64,000 nt of DNA from Larkinella knui (lineage in GTDB: Bacteria; Bacteroidota; Bacteroidia; Cytophagales; Spirosomataceae). The translations under genes were made by a program, and so were the position numbers. The notes beneath the pieces are model-generated. The model saw only the letters and a program-made list of their open reading frames with translations, was not told the DNA's origin and did not search any database. Every line of letters starts with the position of its first letter. The stretch's first letter is position 1. The DNA lies in assembly GCF_003858645.1 (NCBI RefSeq), contig NZ_RQJP01000003.1, positions 806,001 through 870,000 of the forward strand, given 5' to 3'. Of this stretch, positions 1-8,489 are shown in pieces.

Positions 1-1615
1 AATACGAATCTTTTTTGGTCAGAATCGTCAACGGGCTGACCCCGGCGGCATCGATGGAGCCTTCGGCGGGGAACAGGTTGACCGAACCGTCGGCATTGTA
101 GGGCGCGGCCAGTGGCGTTTGCCGCACCAAACCGCCCGGAATACCGCCCCCACCCGGTGTATTCGTATAGGTAAGGGTATTGAGTGTGTTCAAACCAATC
201 TTGACATGCTTGCCAATCCGCTGGTCGATCGTGGCCCGGATGGTGTAGCGCTCAAACTTTTGGCTGGGAATAATACCGGTTTCATTGAAATACCCCATAC
301 CCAGCGAATACTGCGTATTTTCAACACCACCAACCATGCTCAACTGGTGGTTGGTGTTGAAACCGGGTCGGTAAATTAAATCCTGCCAATCGGTCGACAC
401 ACCGGCGGCCAGTGCATCTTTTTCTTTCTGGGTAAGCGGGTAGGCGGTTGTGCCGGGGCTGGTGCGGTTGTATTTGGTCGCATCGTCTTTAAACTGAGCA
501 TATTCCTGGCCATTCATGACGTTGAATTTGCCCATGATATTGGTCACCCCGTGGTAGCCATCGTAACTGAATACGGGCTTTCCGATTTTACCCCGTTTGG
601 TCGTGATCAGAATAACCCCACCCGACCCTCTCGACCCGTAAATGGCCGTTGCCGAAGCGTCTTTCAAAATTTCGAGGTTGGCAATATCATCGGGGTTGAT
701 GTCATTGAGTCCACCGAAGGGGATCCCATCGACCACGACCAGCGGCCCATCCAGTCCGTCACTCGATCCGGAGCTGGTCGTCAGCGTGCGGTTTCCGCGA
801 ATCCGGATTTGCCCCTGCGAACCCGGTGTCGAGCCGTTACTGATGATGGAAACCCCGGCAGCCCGCCCTTTCAGCTGATTGACCAGGTTCGGTGCCGGAA
901 CTTCTTTCAGGGTCGTTTCATTGACCGAAACCACCGAGCCCGTTACATCGCGCTTCCGTTGAACACCATAGCCTACTACGACGACCTCGTCGAGCGTTTT
1001 ATTGTCCGTAGCTAAAGCGACGTTAAGGACCGTTTGGTTTCCGACGGCTACTTCTTTGGTAACATAACCAATGAAGGAAAAAACGAGAACCGTGCCAGCG
1101 CCCGAGGGCACCGAAAGCCGGTAATCACCATTTCCGTCGGTGGTGGTGCCCCGCGTAGCCGACTTGATCTGAATCGTTACGCCCGGTAAAGCTTCTCCAT
1201 TGTCGCCCGTAACCCGGCCCGTGATCTGTACGTCCTGAGCCGGCTCATCGACAACGGCGCTGGAGGTTCTGTTCGGAGAAAGCACCGGGGGAGCCGCGGC
1301 CCTTCTAATGACAATCTGCTGGTTGACCACCTCGTAGCTCAAATTGAGTGGCGTCAGAATGTGCTCCAGAAGCTGATGAAGCTGTTCATTTTTAGCCTGA
1401 TACGAAATTTTTCGCTTGGATTGAACGATCTCGCGGCTAAATAAAAACTGAACGTTTGCCTGTTCTTCAATCCGTTTTATAATCACCTCAACATCTTGAT
1501 TCTGGGCGGAAAGCGTGACGCGCCGGTTGAGGATATCCTGGGCTTTGCCGTTGATGGCAAAGGCTATGTTCGCCAGGGAAAGCGCCAGCAAGATTTGAAG
1601 GCTCGAAATTTTCAT
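1..1615 (-). CDS. SusC/RagA-type TonB-dependent receptor, N-terminal part
   Basis: Outer-membrane TonB-dependent receptor of the SusC/RagA family; the C-terminal barrel lies beyond the left edge. The start is the ATG at 1613-1615, which opens a signal peptide (MKISSLQILLALSLA...FAINGKAQ). It is followed by an STN domain (about residues 25-105), a carboxypeptidase-like beta-sandwich (GRVTGDNGEALPGVTI), the DEVVVVGYG TonB-box-like stretch, then the plug with PLVVVDGIPFGG and DASATAIYGSRGSGGVILITT. The STN domain and the sigma factor and FecR just upstream on the same strand mark a cell-surface-signalling receptor that both transports ligand and signals to FecR. No SusD is visible because the gene leaves the window. 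Family is sure; substrate unknown. Confidence 0.95.
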   Translation of the reverse strand, partial: MKISSLQILLALSLANIAFAINGKAQDILNRRVTLSAQNQDVEVIIKRIEEQANVQFLFSREIVQSKRKISYQAKNEQLHQLLEHILTPLNLSYEVVNQQIVIRRAAAPPVLSPNRTSSAVVDEPAQDVQITGRVTGDNGEALPGVTIQIKSATRGTTTDGNGDYRLSVPSGAGTVLVFSFIGYVTKEVAVGNQTVLNVALATDNKTLDEVVVVGYGVQRKRDVTGSVVSVNETTLKEVPAPNLVNQLKGRAAGVSIISNGSTPGSQGQIRIRGNRTLTTSSGSSDGLDGPLVVVDGIPFGGLNDINPDDIANLEILKDASATAIYGSRGSGGVILITTKRGKIGKPVFSYDGYHGVTNIMGKFNVMNGQEYAQFKDDATKYNRTSPGTTAYPLTQKEKDALAAGVSTDWQDLIYRPGFNTNHQLSMVGGVENTQYSLGMGYFNETGIIPSQKFERYTIRATIDQRIGKHVKIGLNTLNTLTYTNTPGGGGIPGGLVRQTPLAAPYNADGSVNLFPAEGSIDAAGVSPLTILTKKDSY

Positions 1616-1764
1616 AATCCTGACCCACCCCTTACAGTTAATTGAATAGGAATGCATAAGTTTGCGTACTTTGTTGTTCTTCTATGAGAGAAATGACAAA
1701 AATTCCCCAGCTCCTCAGTATAAGGAGAATGCGTTCTGAAGGCACATAAAAAAGGGGGCTTACG

Positions 1765-1797
1765 GGCGATGGTGTTGGTAGCACTATCGCCTTTTTT
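1765..1797. terminator. hairpin between fecR and susC
   Basis: GGCGAT (1765-1770) pairs with ATCGCC (1786-1791); the stem can extend three more pairs past one mismatch. Six T follow on the plus strand (1792-1797). It lies in the 244-bp gap between the FecR stop and the SusC start. On the minus strand it could attenuate read-through from fecR into susC, but the T-run has the polarity of a plus-strand terminator. Confidence 0.4.
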
Positions 1798-1859
1798 CCG
1801 GTAGGTAGAGCGTCGTTCTAGTTCATCGTACACAGGGCTTGTTAAGAGTTTATAAAGAA

Positions 1860-2933
1860 TCAATGGCAACCGCGACTTCGAATGATGACCTGGTTGTCAA
1901 CTAGTTCAAACGTCGACTCGATGGTTAAGCAAATCAGCCGGACTTTTTCAAGAAACGGCGCATCACTGAGCTGACCGGTGAAGGTGCACCCTTTCAGTAC
2001 TTCCCGGTCATAGCGTATCGGCATATGATAACTCTCGGCAAGCTGGTCAAACACCTCAGGAACCGGCGTATAATTGAAAACAAATTGTTGGCGAATCAGC
2101 GCGGAAGGTTCCGATTCGGTAGCGACGATGTCGCGCCTGACATAGTGGCTGGTTCGGGCTTTTAGCCGAAACTCCTGATTTACAGTAAGCAAAACCGACT
2201 TGTCCGGAGCACGAACCGGAGTAACCGTTACTTTGCCCGTCTTCACTTTCACGAAAGCCGTGTTCTCCTGATCAAAAGAACGTACCTGAAAGCTGGTTCC
2301 CAGCACCCTGGTCGTGAGATTGGACGTGTAAATGATAAAAGGACTGGCCGGATTTTTAGTTACCTCAAAAAAGCCTTCGCCCCGCAGATAAACTTCCCGA
2401 ACCGCCTGGTTCATTCGTTTACGAAACCGCAGCTGACTATCGTCCGATAGCAGAACCGACGAATTATCCGGCAACAAAACCACTAAAGGCTGCCCCGTCC
2501 TGTTTTTCACAACTTTCCAGGCTACAGTCCGTGCCGTCTGTTCGTTCGACCCGTCAGCAACACCGGGCCGCTTCGACACGAGCGTATTGAAATACCCGCA
2601 GACCAGCAGGCCAACGACCGCAGCCGCGGCCACCCACCGCCCCCAGTGCCATCGGGACAGTGGTCTGATGACGGGAAAAGCATCGGGCAGTTCGTCCAGA
2701 ATGCCTTCCGATATGGCTTTTACCTGACGATCGGAGAGGTTCACGGTTTTACCCTGAAGAACCAGTAAGGTTACGACAGCCTGCTCGTAAATTTCCCTTT
2801 TCTCCGGATACCGGATCAACCATTCCTGCCAGTATACCCGATCTTCCGGTCGCCTTTCCGTGATCCAGATCCGAAAAGCATCGTTTTCTAAAAAGCCTTC
2901 AACAGTCGAAAGATTTTCAGGAGGAAGGCTCAT
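1860..2933 (-). CDS. FecR family anti-sigma factor
   Basis: Inner-membrane anti-sigma factor that should hold the neighbouring ECF sigma factor and respond to the SusC receptor. The 357-residue chain has an N-terminal cytoplasmic part (IRYPEKREIYEQAV), a single membrane span (about 95-112, WVAAAAVVGLLVCGYF), a periplasmic FecR domain (VLLPDNSSVLLSDDSQL, LRGEGFFEVTKNP, VLGTSFQVRSF) and the C-terminal DUF4974 region (FNYTPVPEVFDQLAESY). I chose the ATG at 2931-2933 (MSLPPENLS) rather than an upstream in-frame ATG because the domain begins here and the extra 14 residues are lysine- and asparagine-rich non-domain sequence. It lies 84 bp downstream of the sigma gene and 244 bp upstream of susC. 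Confidence 0.92.
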   Translation of the reverse strand: MSLPPENLSTVEGFLENDAFRIWITERRPEDRVYWQEWLIRYPEKREIYEQAVVTLLVLQGKTVNLSDRQVKAISEGILDELPDAFPVIRPLSRWHWGRWVAAAAVVGLLVCGYFNTLVSKRPGVADGSNEQTARTVAWKVVKNRTGQPLVVLLPDNSSVLLSDDSQLRFRKRMNQAVREVYLRGEGFFEVTKNPASPFIIYTSNLTTRVLGTSFQVRSFDQENTAFVKVKTGKVTVTPVRAPDKSVLLTVNQEFRLKARTSHYVRRDIVATESEPSALIRQQFVFNYTPVPEVFDQLAESYHMPIRYDREVLKGCTFTGQLSDAPFLEKVRLICLTIESTFELVDNQVIIRSRGCH

Positions 2934-3017
2934 TGGTACTTTTCGTTTATTTTTATTGATAGTATGAAGAATCAACCCGGTTATACCCTACCCAAGTCGA
3001 TTTTTTTTGATAATTCC

Positions 3018-3578
3018 TTACCCGATGGGAGTCAGCCAGCGGCTACGCAGTTTGTGGAGTGCTTTCTGTAAGAAATTAGACACCGATTGCCGGTTTACGT
3101 GCATGACTTCGGCAATTTCAGGAATGGAGAGGTTCTCGTAATACCGCAGGTAGAGGGCTTCCCGCTCACGGGTTGGTAAGGAATCCAGCTGGGTCCGGAT
3201 CTGTTGCATCATGCTCGATAATGATTCCTGGCGAATCATCAGCATTTCCGAGTCCGTATCCTCGGCCACGGAGGTATCCCAGTCGAGTTCTTCAAATACC
3301 AGCCGTTTTTGCGACCGCAGGTATTGCAGCACGTGGTGACGGAGGGCCTTCAGCAGATAGTGCTTGACCGAATCCGTCTCATTGATCTGCAGGCGGTTTT
3401 GCCACAGTTGCAAAAACAGTTCCTGGATACAGTCCTCAACCACCGCTTCGTCCACCATAAACTTTAGCCCATAGTGCTTCAGGACGCGATAATAGCGCTC
3501 GACCAATCGACCTAAGGCCTGTTTTTCTCCCTCACGAAATAAGTGCCATAATACCTGGTCCTGGGCTTGGGGAGTCAT
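3018..3578 (-). CDS. ECF RNA polymerase sigma factor
   Basis: Sigma-70 family ECF factor of 186 residues, the usual length for Bacteroidota FecI-like sigmas. Region 2 is seen as RYYRVLKHYG...VEDCIQELFLQLWQ and region 4 as LPTREREALYLRYYENLSIPEIAEVM followed by the recognition helix NRQSVSNFLQKALHKLR. The reading frame extends 82 codons further upstream, through the xylA terminator, but the family start is MTPQAQDQVLWHLF at 3576-3578. It forms a sigma-FecR-SusC cassette with the next two genes and probably activates the receptor gene. Confidence 0.92.
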   Translation of the reverse strand: MTPQAQDQVLWHLFREGEKQALGRLVERYYRVLKHYGLKFMVDEAVVEDCIQELFLQLWQNRLQINETDSVKHYLLKALRHHVLQYLRSQKRLVFEELDWDTSVAEDTDSEMLMIRQESLSSMMQQIRTQLDSLPTREREALYLRYYENLSIPEIAEVMHVNRQSVSNFLQKALHKLRSRWLTPIG

Positions 3579-3740
3579 AAAGCTTGTTGGAATGTAACCT
3601 GACAAAGCGAAAAGCGGATGAGTGTGGTCGGAATTAGTTCGTGGCATCTTGTACCCCAATAGCCGGGCAATTGCGCTATTCGGGTTCGTCGTGTTTTCTA
3701 AAGTTGAGTTTAAACAGGCGAATTCTACGTGTACTTTTAA

Positions 3741-3784
3741 CCGGTTTTCTCCCGGACCCCGTGTTCGATCCGGGAGAAAACCGG
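3741..3784 (-). terminator. 16-bp perfect hairpin after xylA
   Basis: CCGGTTTTCTCCCGGA (3741-3756) and its exact reverse complement (3769-3784) enclose a 12-base loop. It begins 7 bases beyond the xylA stop in the direction of xylA transcription and separates xylA from the sigma gene. No long T-run follows on the minus strand (TTAAAAG only). Confidence 0.7.
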
Positions 3785-3790
3785 CGGGGG

Positions 3791-5122
3791 TTAGATATAT
3801 TGATTGATCAAACTTTCCAGCCACTCCTGTTTGCCGCTGCGCACGGCCGGCTCCCCGTTTTCGATGGTGAAGCTGCGCAAGTCTTCCAGCGTCAGCTGAC
3901 CATCCCGGAACGCCTTCCCGGATCCCGCATCAAACGAGGCATACCGCTCCGTCCGGAATTTAAGGTAATCCGAATCCCGCAGCAGGGCATCGGCCACGAT
4001 GAAGGCCCGGGCAAAAGCGTCCATTCCGCTGATGTGGGCAATGAACACATCCTCCCAATCGGTTGAGGTCCGCCGAACTTTCGCATCGAAATTAATTCCT
4101 CCCGGCCTGATTCCCCCGGCCTGGTGAATGACTAATGCGGCTTCGACCAGCTCGTAAAGATTGATGGGGAATTGATCGGTATCCCAGCCGTTCTGGTTGT
4201 CACCCCGGTTGGCGTCGATACTCCCCAGCATACCGGCATCAGCCGCCACCTGCAATTCGTGATCGAACGTATGACCCGCCAGCGTGGCATGGTTGACTTC
4301 GATGTTCAGTTTGAAATCTTTATCCAGGCCATACTGACGCAGAAAACCGATTACCGTTGCGGCATCGTAATCATACTGGTGCTTCGTGGGCTCCATGGGT
4401 TTCGGCTCAATGAAGAAGGTTCCTTTGAAACCCTGCTTGCGGGCATAATCACGGGCACTGGTCAGAAATTGAGCCATGTTCTCAATTTCCCGTTTCATGT
4501 TGGTGTTCAACAGCGACATATAGCCTTCCCGACCGCCCCAGAAAACGTAATTTTCTCCATTCAGCGCAATGGTGGCATCGATGGCGTTTTTGACCTGCGT
4601 ACCCGCGTACGCCAGTACGGCAAAATCCGGATTGGTTGCGGCTCCATTCATGTAACGGGGGTTGGAGAAGACATTCGCCGTACCCCACAGCAGCTTGACA
4701 CCGGTTTCTTTCTGTTTCAGTTGGGCATAGTCGACAATGGTCTGCAACCGTTTTTCGTATTCCAGCACCGTCGGGGCCTCGTCGACCAGGTCAATATCGT
4801 GGAAGCAGTAATAAGGCACTCCCAGCTTGGTGATGAACTCAAAAGCCGCATCCATTTTCATTTGGGCCCGCACATTGGCATCCTCGTGCCTGTCCCAGTC
4901 AAACACGCGCGTTCCGGGGCCAAACGGATCACCGCCCGTTCCGGTGAAGGTGTGCCAGTAACTGACGGCAAAGCGCAACTGCTCCCGTAACGTTTTTCCG
5001 CCAATCACCAGGTCGGGGTTATACCACTTGAAGGCCAGCGGATTTTTGGATGTTGGGCCTTCGTAGGCGATGGCATCAATACCGGTAAAGTATTTCTTTT
5101 CGCCCAATGCAAGTGTTGTCAT
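3791..5122 (-). CDS. xylA: xylose isomerase
   Basis: Cytoplasmic xylose isomerase, which interconverts D-xylose and D-xylulose. The 443 residues match the class II enzyme length (about 440). The chain begins with [22 protein letters not shown]. It keeps the substrate-site block [18 protein letters not shown], the [10 protein letters not shown] catalytic histidine region, the metal-binding [33 protein letters not shown] and the [17 protein letters not shown] signature. No xylulokinase or xylose transporter is adjacent. The upstream NUDIX-type regulator on the same strand and the three palindromes at 5214-5277 suggest xylose-responsive control. A strong hairpin follows the stop. Very sure. Confidence 0.98.
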   Translation of the reverse strand: MTTLALGEKKYFTGIDAIAYEGPTSKNPLAFKWYNPDLVIGGKTLREQLRFAVSYWHTFTGTGGDPFGPGTRVFDWDRHEDANVRAQMKMDAAFEFITKLGVPYYCFHDIDLVDEAPTVLEYEKRLQTIVDYAQLKQKETGVKLLWGTANVFSNPRYMNGAATNPDFAVLAYAGTQVKNAIDATIALNGENYVFWGGREGYMSLLNTNMKREIENMAQFLTSARDYARKQGFKGTFFIEPKPMEPTKHQYDYDAATVIGFLRQYGLDKDFKLNIEVNHATLAGHTFDHELQVAADAGMLGSIDANRGDNQNGWDTDQFPINLYELVEAALVIHQAGGIRPGGINFDAKVRRTSTDWEDVFIAHISGMDAFARAFIVADALLRDSDYLKFRTERYASFDAGSGKAFRDGQLTLEDLRSFTIENGEPAVRSGKQEWLESLINQYI

Positions 5123-5213
5123 AAGTTGTAAGCGAGTTATGCGTTTAAATATTCAGTTACTTTCAGCGTGTCGAAAGGCCTTTTTCGATTGAAAAAATCC
5201 GGCGCATTACGAG

Positions 5214-5277
5214 TGTCAGAATGACGCTTATTATTAACTGTAAAGTTGACGCTTATTTTTTAATTGTCAATATGACA
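5214..5277. promoter_or_regulatory. three-site putative sugar operator upstream of xylA
   Basis: Three copies of a 13-bp palindrome related to TGTCA-N3-TGACA stand in a row: TGTCAGAATGACG (5214-5226), TGTAAAGTTGACG (5239-5251) and TGTCAATATGACA (5265-5277). The last extends to a perfect TTGTCA/TGACAA pair. Start-to-start spacing is 25 and 26 bp. They lie 92-155 bp upstream of the xylA start and just downstream of the NUDIX regulator gene. The natural reading is an operator for that regulator; binding is inferred. Confidence 0.6.
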
Positions 5278-5357
5278 ACTAAATTTTTTTGCAAAAAATT
5301 TTCTTTTCCCAAAGCAAAATAGGATTATACCGGGTATACGTACAGAAGAAGTTGCAA

Positions 5358-6044
5358 TTAATTGGGGATAAAATTCAAAAAAGAATAGGTAATCTGGTGG
5401 TACTTATCGGCATCGACTTTGTAATAAAAGGCTCCCCGTTTGGAAAAGCCCTTCTGTTTTTCCGTCAATTTGATTAACAGGTTGGTCGACAGGATTTTAC
5501 GGCTGAAGTTTCGCTTATCAAATTCGGTATTGTAGATTGCGTCGTAGAGCTTTTTGAGTTGGGGGAGGGTAAATTTTTCATTCAGAAGTTCAAAACCGAT
5601 CGCGTGCTGGGCGGCTTTGTATCGGAGTCTTTTAATGGCCAGATCCACCATATCGCCGTGGTCGAAAAGCAAAGGGGGCAAATCATAAATCGAGAACCAG
5701 CGTGCCTGAAAGGCTTCCGAGATTTTGGACTCATAATCCGCTATTTTGACAAGCGAAAAGTAAGCAACGGAAATCGTCCGGACGATCGGGTCGCGATCCG
5801 GATTACCAAACGCGTGCAATTGCTCCAGATACACGTTGGTCAATCCCGTTAGATCAAACAGAATGCGGTTTGCCGCCTGCTCCAGACTTTCATCGGGTTG
5901 TAGCCATCCTCCCATGAGCGACCAGGTTTTTTCCTCTACGCCCCGTTTCACCAGTAACACCTTCAGGCTATCTCCATCGAAACCGAAAATTATGGAATCC
6001 AGCGCTACCAGGTAAGGATGTTGCTGCTTGTATTGATCTAACAT
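5358..6044 (-). CDS. NUDIX-domain transcriptional regulator (NrtR/AraR type)
   Basis: Predicted sugar-responsive repressor: a NUDIX domain (residues about 10-145) followed by a winged-helix DNA-binding domain (about 150-228, TLPQLKKLYDAIYNTEFDKRNFSRK). The NUDIX box (residues 45-68) is degenerate: the REUXEE core reads RILFDL, so the catalytic glutamates are gone, as in NrtR-family regulators that use the fold for ligand sensing. Sugar-sensing members are known in Bacteroidetes (for example the L-arabinose regulator AraR of B. thetaiotaomicron). It sits directly upstream of xylA on the same strand with palindromes between them, so xylose or xylulose is the likely effector. A hydrolase function is unlikely. 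Confidence 0.85.
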   Translation of the reverse strand: MLDQYKQQHPYLVALDSIIFGFDGDSLKVLLVKRGVEEKTWSLMGGWLQPDESLEQAANRILFDLTGLTNVYLEQLHAFGNPDRDPIVRTISVAYFSLVKIADYESKISEAFQARWFSIYDLPPLLFDHGDMVDLAIKRLRYKAAQHAIGFELLNEKFTLPQLKKLYDAIYNTEFDKRNFSRKILSTNLLIKLTEKQKGFSKRGAFYYKVDADKYHQITYSFLNFIPN

Positions 6045-6445
6045 AAATTGTACTAAGTATCACATTTCCATCGAATGGGCGAATGTACTAATAAAGCCGA
6101 AAGGTTGCTTTTATACCCTGTGAAAACATCCGGAGTGGAATCGCTACCGAAAACGATGCCCCTGAAACCAGTTACCGGCTAACGCACGGGTTGGATACGA
6201 CCAGGCCACCCATAAGGCGTTTTATTCCTGACGGTAGCCGCCCCGGGCTGCTGCCGTCTCGTAGAGCAGAAGGAGCCAGCAGGCAAAACCAACCACATCA
6301 GAGCGTACATTGTTGACTGTAAGAACGTTATGAAGTAAGTCCAGAATCCGTTCCATCAATGCTCTAAAATCTTTCAAACCTTCTTTGACTCATCCGGTTC
6401 TAGTGGTATTTCATTCTCAATTCACTAAAATCCAACCATACGGCT
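6045..6445. other. intergenic region, no gene seen
   Basis: Divergent spacer between the NUDIX regulator and the acidic-protein gene. I see no convincing open frame, RNA gene or strong hairpin. Promoters for both flanking genes should lie here. Confidence 0.5.
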
Positions 6446-6739
6446 ATGGAACGCCAAACCAACATGATGCAAAGTAATGCCGGTATGAACCCCAACGGCA
6501 GCGCGGCAACAGACCTCGATTTCTCAACCACCGCCACCGCCCGTGATCTGGACACCCCTGCTTCGACCGGAGCAAGTTATCCAGGTTCCATGAGTAGCAG
6601 TGGCTATGGCGGATCAGCTTCCATGCCGACCGGCCCCGCCGATGATGATGAAGAGTTTGATGAAGAAGAACTCACGATCACCGACGATGACGATGATGAC
6701 GATCTTCCCATCGATGAAGATGAAGACGACGATATCTAG
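6446..6739 (+). CDS. small acidic low-complexity protein
   Basis: Hypothetical 97-residue protein with no signal peptide or membrane segment. The first two thirds are rich in S, T, G, M and A (MNPNGSAATDL, SYPGSMSSSGYGG). The last third is an almost pure acidic tail (DDDEEFDEEEL then DDDDDDDLPIDEDEDDDI). The ATG at 6446 gives the longest frame. A second short acidic gene follows 59 bp downstream on the same strand. Such tails usually bind basic proteins or divalent cations, but nothing here fixes a function. Confidence 0.65.
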   Translation: MERQTNMMQSNAGMNPNGSAATDLDFSTTATARDLDTPASTGASYPGSMSSSGYGGSASMPTGPADDDEEFDEEELTITDDDDDDDLPIDEDEDDDI

Positions 6740-6798
6740 TTGTCGGTTGTGGCTTAACGAACAAAAACGGTCCCCTATCACTTAAAACCAGAAGACGG

Positions 6799-6945
6799 AT
6801 GGAACCTGAGGAAACAGAACAAACTGAGCAGGAATACCGCGATACGTATACCGACCAGGATTCGGAATCGCCGGGCGAAAGTGCGCAGGCAAACCGCACA
6901 ACGGATGAACACCGCGCTCCGAATGCCCCGGCGGAAGGAGAATAA
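6799..6945 (+). CDS. very small acidic hydrophilic protein
   Basis: A 48-residue frame from the ATG at 6799 to the TAA at 6943-6945: MEPEETEQTEQEYRDTYTDQ, then DSESPGESAQANRTTDEHRA and PNAPAEGE. It is rich in E, D, T and Q and has no hydrophobic segment. It sits just behind another acidic gene, so the two may be co-transcribed. Composition and context are the only support; no family recognised. Confidence 0.45.
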   Translation: MEPEETEQTEQEYRDTYTDQDSESPGESAQANRTTDEHRAPNAPAEGE

Positions 6946-6960
6946 GAGTTAAAAATGAAG

Positions 6961-7033
6961 AGTTAAGAGTTAAGAATTAAAAGTAGGCTGACACGTGCTT
7001 ACCAGCAGAATTCTTAACTTTTAACTCTTAACT
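6961..7033. repeat. AGTTAAGAGTTAA inverted repeat at the menF end
   Basis: AGTTAAGAGTTAA (6961-6973) is the exact reverse complement of TTAACTCTTAACT (7021-7033), and the flanking bases repeat the same AGTTAA words. The right arm contains the last codons and stop of menF, so the menF transcript can end in a 13-bp stem with a 47-base loop. It may act as a terminator for the convergent genes. Confidence 0.6.
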
Positions 7034-8256
7034 ATGGCCAACATCGTATCGCATTTCAACTCGGTTTCGCGCCATTCTTTGGCTGGCGAAGAATCTTCCG
7101 TCAATCCGGCTCCGGCGTAGAGCGTTCCCTCCTGCCCTTCCAGTTTCATGCAACGTAAATTCACGAACAGGTGCGTTTCGGGGCCTTCAGTCCGGTAAAT
7201 GTTAACCGGCCCCAGAAAACCGCTGTACAACTCCCGCTGGTGGGTTTCATTCGTGAGAATAAACTCCTGAGCTGCTTCGCGGGGCATGCCGCAAACCGCC
7301 GAAGTGGGGTGTAATAACCGCAACATGACCGTACCGAGTTGCGGAAAATTTACCGCCTGCGTATCGACCGAGTAGTCGGACCGCAGGTGCATTAAATTAC
7401 CGGCAATAACGGTTTTGGGACCCTCTTCGATGTATTCCCGAACCCGGATCTTCTTGAAACAGCCAATAATATACCGGCTTACCAACGCCTGCTCTTCAAT
7501 TTCTTTTTGCGTCCAGGGCGCATCCGCCGTGCGCTTGGGCCGGCCTTCGCCGTCAAAGGCCGATTGGGTTCCGGCCAGGGCAACGGTGCGGAAAATACCG
7601 CCCGCATCGACGCTCACCAGTCGTTCGGGAGTAGCACCGATCCAGATCTGGTTGCGATCCGGCAGATAAACCGCCGATACAAACGCATTGGGGTAGGCCG
7701 CACACAACCGGTTGAAGAGCGTCGGAATTGCGGGTTGCTCCTCAAACCGAATGGTTTTCGTGCGCGACAGAACGACTTTTCGGAACTTGCCGCGCTCCAT
7801 CTGCCGAATGGCCCGGCCAACGGTCTCTTCAAACTGCTGCTGTTGATTATCAGTCGCTTGCACTATATTTACCGTCGGAGCCAGGTTGTTTTTGACGGTT
7901 TTTGGGTTATTTTTGAACAAGGAATCAAAGGCCGGGTGATCCGTCGCCAGTTGATTCTGGGAAGCCAGGATGTTGCCATTCTCATCGAAGCGCCAGTAGA
8001 AATCGGCTTTCAGAAATAAAGTATTCTCCGTCTCCGGATTGATAAATGGACTGACGGCAAAACCCATCGGCAGTTCTTCCAGATCCATGACAACGGTTGA
8101 AACGCTCCCCGAACTGTCAATAATCAACTCCCTGTCGGTTCGATTCGGAAGGCGCCAAAGGGCTGCGGGATAACCCGCCTGGACGGCAGCCTGCCAGACC
8201 GAATGGCTGGTTTGCTGCGTTTGTACGGTTGATGACAAGTGTGTTAAAAATTGCAT
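7021..8256 (-). CDS. menF: isochorismate synthase
   Basis: Chorismate-utilising enzyme that converts chorismate to isochorismate, the first committed step of menaquinone synthesis (or of catechol siderophores). The C-terminal chorismate-binding domain is intact: GRAIRQMERGKFRKVVLSR, IWIGATPERLVS, TVALAGTQ, then HLRSDYS, LHPTSAVCGMPREAAQEFI and ELYSGFLGPVN, ending GAGLTEDSSPAKEWRETELK. Length 411 is slightly short of MenF but fits Bacteroidota homologues. No other men or siderophore genes adjoin it, so MenF rather than EntC is an inference from the menaquinone-based respiration of the phylum. Confidence 0.9.
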   Translation of the reverse strand: MQFLTHLSSTVQTQQTSHSVWQAAVQAGYPAALWRLPNRTDRELIIDSSGSVSTVVMDLEELPMGFAVSPFINPETENTLFLKADFYWRFDENGNILASQNQLATDHPAFDSLFKNNPKTVKNNLAPTVNIVQATDNQQQQFEETVGRAIRQMERGKFRKVVLSRTKTIRFEEQPAIPTLFNRLCAAYPNAFVSAVYLPDRNQIWIGATPERLVSVDAGGIFRTVALAGTQSAFDGEGRPKRTADAPWTQKEIEEQALVSRYIIGCFKKIRVREYIEEGPKTVIAGNLMHLRSDYSVDTQAVNFPQLGTVMLRLLHPTSAVCGMPREAAQEFILTNETHQRELYSGFLGPVNIYRTEGPETHLFVNLRCMKLEGQEGTLYAGAGLTEDSSPAKEWRETELKCDTMLAIVKS

Positions 8257-8420
8257 TATCGAAATCGTGTCGATGCCAATTTAGCTGTATTCGAATAACA
8301 GTTTGTTCTCTTTTTTTGTGCGTAAAAGTTGAATAAGTCTGTAAAATTTCTGGCTAAATGGCGGTAATCTTCCCCAATTCAGCCAACAAAAACAACAGTT
8401 CGTGGAGAAATCTTTCCGCT

Positions 8421-8449
8421 TTATCCAATAGGAAGTTTTTATTGGATAA
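8421..8449. promoter_or_regulatory. 9-bp inverted repeat upstream of the LytTR gene
   Basis: TTATCCAAT (8421-8429) and ATTGGATAA (8441-8449) are perfect reverse complements with an 11-base spacer, 41 bp before the response-regulator ATG. It could be an operator or a leader hairpin. Confidence 0.35.
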
Positions 8450-8489
8450 TATTGGTGAGTTCTTCAACTCCTGATAATTTGGCAGGACT

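Noticed and set aside
3641-4990. Plus-strand frames over the xylA gene
   Set aside because: They are antisense to a strongly conserved gene and have no family features.
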